From Balaenoptera acutorostrata (Eukaryota > Chordata > Mammalia > Artiodactyla > Balaenopteridae): a stretch of 64,000 nucleotides of DNA. Where the stretch lies: contig NC_080074.1 in the NCBI RefSeq assembly GCF_949987535.1, forward strand, positions 26,743,268 through 26,807,267. The letters are read 5' to 3'. Both the position numbers and the translations under genes were made by a program. The notes under the pieces were generated by a model. The model did no database searches. It saw only the letters and a list, made by a program, of their open reading frames with translations, and was not told the DNA's origin. Positions within the stretch are counted from its first letter, which is position 1. The number at the start of each line of letters is the position of its first letter. Positions 49,051-60,325 of the stretch are shown piece after piece.

Positions 49051-49296
49051 TTCTAACATCTTTATTGGAGTATAATTACTTTACATGGTGTGTTAGTTTC
49101 TGCTGTACAACAAAGTGAATCAGCTATATGTGTACATATATCCCCATATCTCCTCCCTCTTGCATCTCCCTCCCACCTTCCCTATCTCACCCCTCTAGGT
49201 GGACACAAAGCATCGAGCTGATCTCCCTGTGCTATGCGGCTGCTTCCCGCTAGCTATCGGTTTTACATTTGGTAGTGTATATATGTCACTGCTACT
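49051..49296 (-). mobile_element. L1 3' UTR fragment
   Basis: Antisense 3' end beginning ctttattggagtataattac. It belongs to the same subfamily as the L1 at 62235 (shared 'ccctctaggt' and 'gctgacctccctgtgctat'-like segments). It is heavily 5'-truncated and lies 515 bp upstream of TMCC3 exon 2. Confidence 0.85.
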
Positions 49297-49316
49297 ACAA
49301 AGTACCTACTGGGACT

Positions 49317-49391
49317 TTGCTTGCTTGCTTGCGTCCTTCCTTCCTTCCTTCCCTCCCTCTCTCCCTCCCTTCCTTCCTTTTTTTTTTTCCA
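49317..49391 (+). repeat. (CTTC)n-type pyrimidine tract
   Basis: ttgc repeats lead into ccttccttcc/ctccctccc and a T-run. The + strand is almost purely pyrimidine for about 65 bp. It lies 420 bp upstream of TMCC3 exon 2. Confidence 0.92.
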
Positions 49392-49810
49392 TTTTCCTGT
49401 TAAATGATTGAGTGCTGAATTGGGTGCATTTCCCACAATGGTGAAGTTCGCTGTGAATGGGGCATGGCAGGTATCCCAGTTACCTGGGCACTTTGGGAAA
49501 CCAGAACAGACTTGATAACCTCATCTCATTATGTATTTTCTACCCTGGCAACCAAGAGTTACTATCTAATCAGGCAGAAAGTCAGATACCCTGGCAGCGG
49601 TGAATCTCATCGTTTGTATACATGGGTGCAGGAGGAGTTGGCTTGTTCTGCATTCAACTTGAGAGGATAGTAAGGAGTTTTTATCTTTCGAATACTTGCA
49701 GTTTGAAAATCTGGGGTGTAAAGTATGTCTGTTGTGTGTGCACAGACTCCATCACAGCGACTGTCTCTTCGACTTCCAGTCTCAAAGTGCTTATTCTCTG
49801 TCTCCTCCAG

Positions 49811-50727
49811 GTAGAACGTCATGACATGAATACACTAAGCCTTCCCCTGAACATCCGCCGAGGTGGGTCGGACACCAACCTCAACTTTGATGTACCAGAT
49901 GGCATCCTGGACTTCCACAAGGTCAAACTCAGTGCGGACAGCCTGAAGCAGAAAATTCTAAAGGTCACAGAGCAGATAAGAATCGAGCAAACGTCCCGCG
50001 ATGGGAATGTCGCAGAGTATCTGAAACTAGTCAACAGCGCGGACAAGCAGCAGGCTGGCCGCATCAAGCAGGTCTTTGAGAAGAAGAATCAGAAGTCGGC
50101 TCAATCCATTGCCCAGCTGCAGAAGAAGTTAGAGCAGTATCACAGAAAGCTCCGGGAGCTCGAGCAGAATGGGACCCCCAGGAGCTCAAAGGACATTGCC
50201 AAGGACAACCTGAAGGACATCCAGCCCTCTCTGAAGGATGCCCAGGCCAAGGCTCGCACCGCTCCCCACAGCCTGGAGAGCGGTAAGTCGGGCCTGCCGG
50301 GGGTGTCCCTCACCCCACCCGTGTTCGTCTTCAGCAAGTCCAGAGAGTTCGCCAACTTGATCCGGAATAAGTTTGGCAGTGCCGACAACATCGCTCACCT
50401 AAGAAACTCCTTGGAGGAGTTCCGGCCCGAGGCCAGCTCCAGGGCCTACGGGGGCAGCGCCACCATCGTGAACAAGCCCAAGTACGGCAGCGACGACGAG
50501 TGCTCGAGCGGCACGTCAGGCTCCGCCGACAGCAACGGGAACCAGTCGTTCGGGGCCGGGGGCACTGGCACGCTGGACAGCCAGGGCAAGCTCACGGCCA
50601 TCCTGGAGGAGCTCAGGGAGATCAAGGACACCCAGGCGCAGCTGGCCGAGGACATCGAGGCGCTGAAGGTGCAGTTCAAGAGGGAGTATGGCTTCATCTC
50701 TCAGACCCTGCAAGAGGAGACATACAG
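49811..50727 (+). CDS. TMCC3: TMCC3 coding exon 2 (first coding exon visible)
   Basis: This exon encodes residues 1-305 plus two bases of codon 306 of the 451 residues visible here. The protein is recognised as TMCC3 from its start (VERHDMNTLSLPLNIRRGG) and its later match to the family. TMCC proteins are endoplasmic-reticulum membrane proteins, and TMCC3 is reported at three-way junctions of ER tubules. In order the exon holds a first charged coiled coil (about residues 41-121), a Ser/Lys-rich linker, a conserved block TPPVFVFSKSREFANLIRN (168-186), an acidic Ser/Gly-rich stretch (226-250), and the start of the second coiled coil (from 256). The acceptor is a strong pyrimidine tract ending ctcctccag; the donor is CAG|GTATTT. 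ATG at 49826 has G at -3 and could start the short form. The long form needs an upstream exon not seen here. Residue 304 is Thr where I expect Arg. Confidence 0.96.
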
Positions 50728-51586
50728 GTATTTCATGTTCTCCTCTTCACATTCTTTCAGGAGCACGAGTTACTACCTGCGGAGAGATTGCTCGAAGGTG
50801 ATATGCTAGTGGTTGTATTTTCTGTAACTATGGATATAGGTCAAAAGGCATTTAGGAATTGATAGTTCTTTCCATACCTTGTGATTCTAAGTTTTGTAAT
50901 TTGTGACTTGAAGCCTGACAGCTTAGAGAAAGACCTTATACATGTGGGTCAGTTAAAATATCACTATATAGTCGATGACTGGTGTATATTGAGCTCCTGA
51001 TTCAGTAGGCTGCTGTTATGGGGTCTCGGTACACTAATTCATAGATCTGTATTTGATTTCCCTACGTAATAACTGTCAAGTAAAAAATGAATTCATTGTC
51101 CAGCTAGGTAGCTTTTATTTGGTACATAAATCTTGAAGTCTTTATATAGTGTATTTTTTTATGATACTGTATTTTGCTCAGTAAACTTTTCACCCTAAAT
51201 GAAGAGCTTTCAAAAGGAATCTTAAGATTATAAGTATAATCAGTAATAAATTCAAATCTTGTGGATTATATTAGCTAATTTTTAAAGTACAGTGTTGTGT
51301 AGGCTGGCTTTTAGGTGCCTCTAGCTTAAAAAGTGTGTATGCCCAAGTATGAGGTGATTTTCCACCATTTTCCCAATAAAAATATCCCCCCCACACAAGT
51401 TTTTTTGTCAAATAAATGTTAACTTCTAAAAATGTAGATTAAAAAGTGAATGCCTATTACATATGGTTAAGAGTTAAAATTTAAATTTAGTTTACACGTT
51501 GTTTTTTATGTGATATATGATTTTATATATGTGTTAATTTAGAGATGTGGCTTTCTTCGGCTCTCATATTTTATGAAATGATTTTT

Positions 51587-51891
51587 TTTTTTTTTAAGAA
51601 ATTCACGTTCTTTTATTTATTTATTTATGACTGTGTTGGGTCTTCATTTCTGCGCGAGGGCTTTCTCCAGTTGCAGCGAGTGGGGACTACTCTTCATCGC
51701 GGTGCGCGGGCCTCTCACTATCGCGGCCTCTCTTGTTGCGGAGCACAGGCTCCAGACGCGCAGGCTCAGTAATTGTGGCTCACGGGCCCAGTTGCTCCGC
51801 GGCATGTGGGATCTTCCCAGACCGGGGCTCGAACCCGTGTCCCCTGCATTGGCAGGCAGATTCTCAACCACTGCACCACCAGGGAAGCCCC
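51587..51891 (-). repeat. CHR-2-like SINE with a short 3' trailer
   Basis: Antisense copy in TMCC3 intron 2. Target duplication atgaaatgatttttt at 51572-51586 and 51892-51906. About 15 bp of non-SINE sequence (51596-51611) separates the SINE's own ataaataaa tail from the terminal A-run. Confidence 0.93.
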
Positions 51892-52157
51892 ATGAAATGA
51901 TTTTTTAAAAACTTTCCACTTACATCTTTGACTTTGGATTCTTTGTCACATAAGAACTGTTTCTGCATCACAGTTTTTCCAGATAATATTGACTTTAATT
52001 CCATTCAGATAGTTTGGGATACAGCACCCTTTGGATGCCTTTATTTCAAGTCACAAATATCCATTAGGACAGCTTTGGCTCTCATTTGTTATATAACATG
52101 TTTGTGATCTCCATGATTTGGTCACTCACTATATTACTTACTTTAAGAGATCTTTAT

Positions 52158-52680
52158 TTTTTTGTTTTGTTTTTATTTTACATTGGAGTATAGTTGACTT
52201 ACAATGTTGTGTTAGTTTCAGGTGTACAGCAAAGTGATTGAGTTATACATATATGTATTCTTTTTCAGCTTCTTTTCCCATATAGGTCATTGAGCATTGA
52301 GTAGAGTTCCCTGTGCCATATAGTAGGTCCTTGCTGATTATCTATTTCATATATAGTAGTGTGTAGACGTTAATCCCAAACTCCTAATTTATCCCTCCCT
52401 GCCACCTTTCCCCTTTGGTAATCATCAGTTTGTTTTCTAAGTCTGTGAGTCTGTTTCTGTTTTATAAGTAAGTTCATTTGTGTCATTTTTTTTTTAGATT
52501 CCACATATAAGTGATATCATATGATATTTGTCTTTCTCTGTCTGACTTATTACTTCACTTAGTATGATAATCTCTAGGTCCATCCATGTTGCTGCAAATG
52601 TCATTATTTCATCCTTTTTTATGGCTGAGTAATATTCCTCTGTATATATGTACCATGTCTTCTTTATCCATTCATCTGTC
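52158..52680 (-). mobile_element. L1 3' end (5'-truncated)
   Basis: Antisense L1 in intron 2, with the 3' UTR and the last ORF2 codons (minus-strand motif EEYYSAIKKDEIMTF at 52550-52640). Approximate target duplications aagagatctttat (52145) and aagagatttttaa (52681) flank it. Confidence 0.87.
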
Positions 52681-53619
52681 AAGAGATTTTTAAAAGGCTT
52701 GCTTACAAAACACCAACATTGGGCACCTGTGAAGTCCTACCTGAGAAAAATCAGTAAATCTGTATTAAAGTGTTTTTTTAAATGATTCTGTCAGGTGACT
52801 ATATAAGCGTCTAAAACTGGCGTTGATCGAAGTCATCCAGGCTAATGCATCTTCCTCAAATAGTGCTTCCTGTTTCCAAATAAATATTACACGGTTTCAA
52901 ATATAATACAAAATTCCCCTTCTCTGAGGGGATTGGGGGGTGGGAATGGGAATCTTTGTGCTTCTGTTACTTTAGATTTGGGCTCTCGGAAGTGCCACCT
53001 GATAAGCCATCTTTAATTTGCAAGAAGCATGATTTTTTAATTGACACTTAAGTCCTAAGAGCTGAAACATGTATTCGGAATCACTGTGTGCACTGGGAAA
53101 TAAGTGGAATTGGCTCCAGCATAGAAATCGGTCATTTCCTTACAACCTCTCTGGCGCAGGAGAGCTGTGGCCGTGAACCACTAGGCACTGTGGGGTCAGA
53201 AGAGGGAGAAGCACCAGGATGCCAGTGGGTCCTCGCCTTTAGCAGGATGACTGACAGCCCTGTCTCCTGACCAGCCCTGGTGAATGTGCCAATGATAAGG
53301 CCTGTCCTTTTGTCCCCACAGCCAGACAAGGTGTTGGTCTGACGTGGGTGGAAAAGCCAGGTTTGGTTTGCATGAACCCTCAGCGGTGTGGACAGAGTTA
53401 AGACTGTAGAGACCAGTCCTTTCTGGAGCTAGAGTTCAGTGTTTTCCAAAAGCATGTTCCCCACAGCTTGACTTACTTTTTTGGAAGCACAGTCTGCCTG
53501 GGGATGAGAACAAGCCAAGGGGCACTGGTGACAGTGAGACACAAAGGATGTCATTTTCTAAGTGCTGTCAGAACACCTTTGAAATGTCATGTTCAGAATC
53601 ACCTCCTCTCTTTGGAAAG

Positions 53620-53755
53620 GTACGAGCGACTGGAAGACCAGCTGCACGACCTCACGGACCTGCATCAGCACGAGACGGCCAACCTGAAGCAGGAGCTGGC
53701 CAGCATCGAGGAGAAGGTGGCCTACCAGGCCTACGAGCGGTCACGGGACATCCAG
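53620..53755 (+). CDS. TMCC3: TMCC3 coding exon 3
   Basis: This 136-nt exon completes codon 306 with its first base and then encodes residues 307-351, beginning [18 protein letters not shown] and ending SRDIQ. It continues the second coiled coil, the most conserved part of the TMCC family. The acceptor is tttggaaag|g after a CT-rich tract, and the donor is CAG|GTGCCT. The split codon joins exon 2 'ag' to exon 3 'g' and restores Arg-Tyr-Glu-Arg-Leu, which fixes both junctions. Since 136 is not a multiple of three, skipping this exon would shift the frame and remove the membrane helices. The open frame running upstream from 53468 is intronic and does not resemble the protein. Confidence 0.95.
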
Positions 53756-54344
53756 GTGCCTTTCCTCTCCCCACCAGAGCTCATGTGGGCTCTTCCCAGC
53801 CTTTCGTTCATTTAACAAACTAAGTGCATTACCCCCAAGCCCGAAAGGATTTCTGGCACGTGGAGCAAACATTTATTCTTCACCATATTAACCCCAGTAG
53901 TTCATGTTATAGACATTAAGCTATATTCTGTTTACTTTCTGCCTAAATTAGTTAGCAAATATTTATCATCTACCCCAAGCCTATCACTGATACTCTACTC
54001 TCCCCACCATCACCACAGTTTTTACAAATTTTAAAACATTAGACAAACCTTGCCTTCGACATGCTTGCCTAGGTGGAGGATCAGAAGTAACGCAACTGCC
54101 AATTGGCTCAAGACAGTGAGAACAAGGGCCAAATCACATGACGCAGACTCTGAAAGCCTCAGAAATTTAGGCGTGCAGTGCCCAGCAAGCTATGGACAAG
54201 TGGGGCGGGGGGGTCACTTAGTGGTCAGGCACTGGACTTCAGTCCCAGCCATTTACCAGCTTCGTGGTCCTGAGCAAGCCTGAAGTCTATTTGCTCATCT
54301 CTAAAATAATAGCTTTCATATTTCTGGGAATTTCAAGCAGTTGA

Positions 54345-54515
54345 GTGCACACCGTGTGCCAAGCACTATCAAAGCACTTTACGTGTCTCATTTCCCCATC
54401 TATTCCTCACAACAGCCTTTTGAGGTAGTTTTTGTTACTCTCTTAATTTCTCAGATGTGGAGACCAAGGCACAGAGAGGTTAAGTGACTTGACCAAGGTC
54501 TTGCAGATAATCCTT
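54345..54515 (-). repeat. MIR fragment
   Basis: Antisense MIR: 'caccgtgtgccaagcactat' and 'gcacagagaggttaagtgac'. Confidence 0.75.
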
Positions 54516-54714
54516 GAGTAATGAATGTGAATCAATGTCCTGGAGAAGGTGGGACTTGAAGAGGTGGGTGGGATCCTGATGGATGGAGGGAAGGGGTAAC
54601 TGGATCAGTATAAACAAAGGCATGCTCTAGTATTAATGTGATACTAACGCTGTAGTGAAGCAGCCCTAGGCTTCTTGAGCTCCTTTTGTTAGGGGTACTA
54701 GAGGGTCTCTTTTC

Positions 54715-55450
54715 CCCCCAGTTTTTATTCTGGTATCATTGACATATAATTGTATTAGTTTAAGGTGTACAATATAATATTTGATATGTGTACATATTGC
54801 AAAATTATCACCACAATAAGTTTAGTTAACATTCATCACCTCACATAGTTATAAATTTGTTCTCTAATGATGAGAACTTTTAAGGCCTACTCCCTTAGCA
54901 AGTTTCAAATATACAATACAGTGTTGTTAACTATAGTGACCAAGCTGTACAGTACATCCCCTGGACTTATTCACCTTATCACTGGAAGTTTGTGCCTTTT
55001 GACCCCTTTCACCCATTTTACCTCCCTTCCCCTTTTAGATTCTGCCAGATAAGTGAGATCATACAGTAGTTGTTTGTCTCTGTCTGACTCATTTCACTTA
55101 GCAAAATACCCTTCAGGTCCATCCATGTTGCGGCAAATGGAACTATTTCTTTCTTTCTCACGGCTGCATAGTATGCCTGTGTGTGTCTGTGTGTGTGCGT
55201 ATGTGTACCTCATTTTCTTTGTTCGTCCATCAGTGGACGCTTGGGTTGTTTCCATGTCTTGGCTATTGTCAATAATGCTGTAATAAATATGAGGGTGTGG
55301 ATTTCTCTTCTAGATACTGTTTTCATTTCCTTCAGGTGTATACACAGAAGTGGGATTGCTGTGTCATATTGTAGTTCAATTTTTTATTTTTTGAGGAACC
55401 TCTATAGTGTTTTCCATAATGGCTGCAGTGATCTACATTCCCATTGATCA
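54715..55450 (-). mobile_element. Old mammalian L1 3' fragment
   Basis: Antisense L1MA/L1MB-like sequence in intron 3. Recognised by ttaaggtgtacaatataata and later gtccatccatgttg and tgggttgtttccatgt. A short TG-rich microsatellite (55177-55206) interrupts it. Confidence 0.85.
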
Positions 55451-56144
55451 CCTTTTTAAAGAAAAAAACAAAAAAGTATACTCTTCCAGTCATGCTCAGC
55501 TTCAGTTTTACAAATTTTCTTTGTAGGCAGTGCTTATTTTCTCCAGCCCCACTTTACAAGGGGCTGGAACATAAGGAGAGATTTCTCCCACAATGTGTAA
55601 GCCAGAGTTTTAGCTGCCCACGTTTTTTTCCACACTGTGTCTAGGGCTGAGCCTGTGCTAATCCCAGACGTCTACTTGGACAATTCTGGGAGTCACAGCA
55701 TCAGACTTGTTTGCCTCTGAGGACCCTGGTGCAGAAGACACTTGGGGGATTTCTGCCCCTGCTCTGGGCTAGGAGACTTAACTTCACCGCTGACTGGTTT
55801 AAAAAATGGGAACCCATTTAAATGTGAAGTGTTGCCAGGTGAACAGTGCAGTCTGTTTTATTAGAGCATTCTGTTTCAGAATATGTCTGGGATGCCACTA
55901 GCTGATGTCTAAATATATGGTTTTCTTATTCAGGGGATTGTTTGGGTTTATATTATGATTCCTTTTTTAAAGAAACATACTTTAGAGATGGAGGGGTAAG
56001 ATAAAGGGAGGGACTAAACAAAGAGAGCTTAAAAATTTAGAAGAGTTCATTTCAACATTTTCTAGTTTCACCTTGTAGCTCAGAAGTGCAAAGAGGATGT
56101 CTGCGTGAGTGACTGGAGGGTCTTTCTTGTTAGGTTAGTTGGAA

Positions 56145-56330
56145 TCCTGGCTCTGCCCCTTACCGTGAACCTGCACACGGCAGCGCTGCGCCTCAGTTTC
56201 CTCATCTATAAAATGGAAATATTAATGAGCTCTACCTCAAAAGGCTGTCAGGAGGATTAAATGGGATAAGACATGTAGAGTACTTAAATCTTTACCTGAC
56301 ACATAATAAGCGGACAAAAATAAATGCTGG
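56145..56330 (+). repeat. MIR, well preserved
   Basis: Sense MIR: 'aatcctggctctgcccctta', 'cagtttcctcatctataaaa' and 'ggaggattaaatgggataag'. Confidence 0.8.
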
Positions 56331-57254
56331 CCAATTTTTGTATTTATTATGTATGAGTAGCCATATTTCTTGGGGCTTTTGGCAGTTGGACCTGCTCAGC
56401 TTCCTCTTTATTTCTTGTTTCTTTTGTTCTTATAGGCAGGGTTATACAAGATGATGGAGTAGTGTAGATGAGGGTGACTGTTGGCCTATAGGGGTGCAAG
56501 GGTTTTGTTGTTGTTTTAAAACGCAAATGAGTTTTTGAACCCTGAATTCTCAATTAGAAGAGTTTAAAGATAATCCTGTCCTCTGTCCTTAATCCCCAAT
56601 AAGTTAAATACTGGGCCCGATGAAGTACTAAAGATTGTGGGGCTGAATATCTCTTAGTGGGTGCTGTGACCAAAATTCCTTACGATTCACTGCTTGATTT
56701 TCTTGGATTTTCCTTTCGGTAAAAAATTTGACAGAAGTTCTGAGGCAATTCTAGGATCAGTCTATTTGTATATGTAATTCATCTACCCAATCACAGATGA
56801 ATGAACTTGCCCAAAATGTTGATCTTTTATCCTGTTCTATCACCTTTTCCATGCCATGCCTCAAATAGAGGACACCATGGGCCTAAGTATTTGAAAAGAA
56901 TGCATGATATTGGGAGCACTTGCCTGTCGTTGTAGAAAGCCAGCACTTTTTAGAATGTGAGATCTGAAGAAGTTGGACCTTCTTTGTCGGTACCCTGTAT
57001 AATGAAAGTTCCTATAGTAACAGGGAACCCTTGGCCCGTAGAGTATGTTCAGCAGAAGGAAAGTAAATCAGTTTTGGAGCCATTATGCTCATTTAAAACC
57101 TGAAAACATGACTGGATTTTAATTGAGCAAACATATATTGGTAAATGAGTTAGAAAATAGGCTCGTGAACTAAAAGGAGCTCCTTGTACCACCTCTACTT
57201 AGATCCTTTTCTCCCGAGAGGTGTAAGGTTTTTCTCTCTCAAGCTTCATATCCC

Positions 57255-58230
57255 ATTACTGGCATCCAGTCTGGAGCATTCAGCCAGCACGTACCTCGTG
57301 CTGCGGATAACAGCGCGGTGCAGGTGTGGTCCCTTGGTTAGGGACGAGGGCCAGAGGGAGACTTGACATAGTCTGGTGGGTCCAGGAAGGCGTCCCTCAG
57401 GATGTGACCATCAGTGTGGGACCTGAAAGATGGAGGGGAATGGTGTGTGGGGAGGCAAACCTTTCGGGCACAGCACACTGCGTGTGCAAAGGCCCTGAAC
57501 ATGGTCCTTTTCAGAACTTCAAAAAGCCGGTATGGCCAGAACACAGTGAGGGGGGAGGGAGGGGGGAGGAGGCTTACCAGGTAAGCAAGGCAGGAGACAG
57601 TGGCTGGGCCTGGACCACGTTAAAGATTTAAAAGGTTCTACAAGAAGGAGTGACATCAGATATGCGTCTTTCAAAGATCACTTGGGCTGCTGTGTGGAAA
57701 GTGGATTCATGAGATTGAAGACCAAGAGGGTGTGCAGAGAAATGAGTGGAAAGTTACTGCAGGTGGAGACCCTGATGACTGAGGTGGGGGGTTACTGTGG
57801 GAGGAGAGAGAAGTGGACCAGTTAAGATAAATACCAGATGTTGCATCAGAGGGGCTGGGTGCTGGATTAGATGAGAGGGGTGTCAAGGCATGCCTCTCAC
57901 GTTTCTCACATGACAACTTGGTGCATCAGGTGCTGTTTTCTGAGAAGAGGAATTGGAAGGGAAACAGTTGATGGCAGGAGCGGGGAAGGTGCAGACATGA
58001 ATCCACAACTGGCCATGGTGCTGCATTTGAGGTGCTTTTAAGAAGCTCAAATGGAGATGTCCAGGACGCATGTAGACACATGAGTCAATCTCAAGAGAGA
58101 CAGCTGGGCTGGAGATACTTGGAGTCGTCCCTGTCTAGTAATCAAAGCCTTGGCAAGAATGAGATCTGGGGAGAAGGCGTAGCTTCAGATAGTGCCCTGG
58201 TAACGCAGCGTTCGAAGAGCAGCCATGAGA
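57255..58230 (-). repeat. L2 fragment, long
   Basis: Antisense L2: 'gtgtgcaaaggccctgaaca', 'tttcaaagatcacttgggct', 'tcaaatggagatgtccagga' and 'ctgggctggagatacttgga', in the expected order. Confidence 0.7.
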
Positions 58231-58330
58231 GCCCCACAGTCAGCGGGGCCCCATCCCGCCCTCCGTCCTCCACTGGTCTGTGACAGGTGCACATGGAGTC
58301 CTGGGCAGTGGAATAAGGACTAGCAGTTGG

Positions 58331-58460
58331 TGGGCCTTCCCTGGCGGTCCAGTGGTTAGGACGCTGCACCTCCACTGCAGGGAGCCCCGAGTTCGATCCC
58401 TGGTCAGGGAACTGAGATCCCGCATGCCGTGTGGCACAGCCAAAAAGAAAAAAAACAAAA
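58331..58460 (+). repeat. Short CHR-1-like tRNA-Glu SINE
   Basis: About 130 bp in sense orientation. Head gggccttccctggcggtcc, B box agttcgatccc, end gcacagccaaaaag. Perfect 16-bp target duplication aaggactagcagttgg at 58315-58330 and 58461-58476. Confidence 0.93.
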
Positions 58461-58885
58461 AAGGACTAGCAGTTGGAGATGTCACCTACCCCGTGACTGG
58501 AGTTAGTCGCCTGTCACAAAACGGAATCCCACCCCTCTTCTGGTTTGTCCCTGATGGTTCCACCAGATGCCAGTATTTTAGACACTTTATTTTAAATGCA
58601 GGTGGAGTCAAAAATACCTAACCGTAATTCCTCCTTCGTGGTATTTCATGGTTGTAGATACATGCGCGTCCTGTCTGTGAATAACAGGATAAAGTGAGCC
58701 TCGGGATTCTTGTCTTACTTCTCTGTCTGTCATCGCCGTCATCACCGTCATCATCATCGTCAGCGCGAAGCTGCACAGGCAGCAGTGCCCTGAGCTGGGT
58801 GGCCCTCGTGCGCGTCCCAGCTCGCGCTCACGTGTTGCCGGTGATCTCAGCAGCATTTGATCCGCGCTCTCCCTCTCGCCCACAG

Positions 58886-59188
58886 GAAGCCTTGGAGTCC
58901 TGCCAGACTCGCATTTCTAAGTTGGAGCTCCACCAGCAGGAGCAGCAAGCCCTGCAGTCAGACACCGTGAACGCCAAGGTCCTCCTGGGGAAATGCATCA
59001 ACGTGGTCCTGGCCTTCATGACTGTCATCTTGGTGTGTGTGTCCACCATCGCCAAGTTCATCTCGCCCATGATGAGGAGCCGCTTCCACATTCTCGGCAC
59101 CTTCTTCGCTGTGACTCTCCTGGCAATATTCTGTAAAAACTGGGACCATATCCTGTGTGCTATAGAAAGGATAATAATACCAAGATGA
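58886..59188 (+). CDS. TMCC3: TMCC3 coding exon 4 (last coding exon, membrane domain)
   Basis: The exon opens in phase 0 after a strong acceptor (ctcgcccacag) with EALESCQTRISKLEL and encodes residues 352-451, followed by TGA at 59186-59188. It ends the second coiled coil (to about 373). It then encodes two hydrophobic helices at about 383-409 (VLLGKCINVVLAFMTVILV and on) and 418-437 (HILGTFFAVTLLAIFCKNW), separated by a short basic loop (PMMRSR). The C-terminus reads ERIIIPR. Such paired helices anchor TMCC proteins in the ER membrane with the coiled coils in the cytosol. TMCC1, as I recall it, has a different C-terminus, which supports TMCC3 over its paralog. The exon is intact, with no frameshift. 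Confidence 0.96.
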   Translation, partial: EALESCQTRISKLELHQQEQQALQSDTVNAKVLLGKCINVVLAFMTVILVCVSTIAKFISPMMRSRFHILGTFFAVTLLAIFCKNWDHILCAIERIIIPR

Positions 59189-60314
59189 AGCGCTGGTTCC
59201 TGTCCTCACATTCTTTCAAGTTTTTATTTTGGAGAAAACTCTGCGCACACTCCCAGATTTTAAAATGAACGTTTGTGCCGACGGAAGATTACAAGGGCCG
59301 GGGCTGTGCGTTGTAAATAACTACAGTTCTCTTCACTCGGTAGCACTTGCCAGCTCGGTCCCTGTACGTGGTTACCATGAATCTGTTTCCATGCTCTCAC
59401 CACGTTGCTCACTGCCTTAATCAGACCAGGTTTCCTGCCCACCTGCCCAGTCCAGCATGGTCAGCCTCTGGTTGTTGAGCACTTGGTGTAATTAGTGACC
59501 CAGAAGGGATTTTCAATCTCTCTCTCTTAAGTCTCTGTCAAAATTGAGCTGCACTCTTGCTGGCGGTTGTGTTTTCCCCGAGTCCTATAAGCAGCGAGGA
59601 TGTGGCATGACTTGGGGAGGGGAAGAAACATAGGCGTTGCCCATGTGAGCACGTGTGGCCCGTGGAAGCACAGTAAATCCCGTGTAATCCGTCCCACTGT
59701 TCAGTGATGACCATAGGTCCCGTGTGTGCCCAGTGTCCACAGTGGTCAACTGTTTGTGACTCTCTGTCACTTGGAAATCTTACAACACACCTGTTGATCC
59801 ATCAAACGTCTAACTTAAGTGTTCGGTTTCTCTTTAAACGGTAAGACATGAAGATTTATGAATGGGCCTTACCTTCTTGCACCCAGGGAGCCGCACTCCT
59901 GATCTCACATTCACTGGGTGTCTTACGCACCGCCTTCAAGGCATGTAGAGATGCTTCCAAATACCTCTTCAAACTGTGGCTTTAACATTGAATTGGTGTC
60001 TGACAAGCACTGCACCGGAGGTTTGTGTTTTGGCACATCTTCATTGCGATAGGCCCCTCTGCGGATGTGATTCACTTTCTGTGATTCGCTTTATTCGGTC
60101 TTTGAGGGATAGCAAAGCTTACTCAGTAAATGAAAAAGGATGCTCATGTTGCAATCGTAGCTTATGAAGCTGAAGTGCCCTGAGGTAGGTACACTGGAAA
60201 AGGGGAAGAAAATATGACGCGTGGTCTAACTGGGTGACAGCTAGATGAGTGGGTGCAGCTCACCCGGATGAAGATTGAGAGAGGGTCCTCGTCAGACCTT
60301 GAAAGACCGGCAAG

Positions 60315-60325
60315 AATAAAATAAA
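60315..60325 (+). terminator. Candidate polyadenylation signals (two overlapping AATAAA)
   Basis: Two canonical AATAAA hexamers overlap at 60315 and 60320, about 1.13 kb after the TMCC3 stop. They would give a short 3' UTR form. Only the hexamers are seen; use is inferred. Confidence 0.3.

Larger units (their letters stand above)
1..49810 (+). other. TMCC3: TMCC3 intron 1 (3' part; upstream flank for the short form)
   Basis: No coding exon was found in this span. I looked for a start with the remembered N-terminus of the long form (MPGSDTAL) and did not see it, so that exon probably lies upstream of the window. The span consists of old L1, L2, MIR and LTR remnants, fifteen CHR-type SINEs and unique intronic sequence, listed separately. 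It ends at the strong acceptor at 49809-49810. Confidence 0.8.
50728..53619 (+). other. TMCC3: TMCC3 intron 2
   Basis: The intron has GT at 50728 and AG at 53618-53619 and is 2892 bp long. It contains one young SINE (51587-51891) and one L1 3' end (52158-52680), both antisense to the gene. The rest is unique, AT-rich near 51.0-51.5 kb. Confidence 0.93.
53756..58885 (+). other. TMCC3: TMCC3 intron 3
   Basis: The intron has GT at 53756 and AG at 58884-58885 and is 5130 bp long. It contains two MIRs, an old L1 fragment, an old L2 fragment and one short SINE. 55450-56140 and 56330-57250 hold no repeat or gene that I can recognise. Confidence 0.93.

Noticed and set aside
49622..49810. An in-frame open extension upstream of TMCC3 exon 2 with its own ATG
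   Set aside because: It shows no similarity to TMCC3, and the strong acceptor ending at 49810 matches the known exon boundary. The openness is chance.
50500..50862. A 120-residue overlapping frame inside TMCC3 exon 2
   Set aside because: It is a shadow frame of GC-rich coding sequence; the TMCC3 frame is clearly the real one.
53468..53619. Open frame leading into exon 3
   Set aside because: It is intronic. The splice acceptor at 53618-53619 and the split Arg codon fix the exon start.
58694..58885. Open frame leading into exon 4 with a Ser-rich stretch
   Set aside because: It is intronic low-complexity sequence (ATC/GTC repeats). The acceptor cacag at 58881-58885 marks the true exon start.
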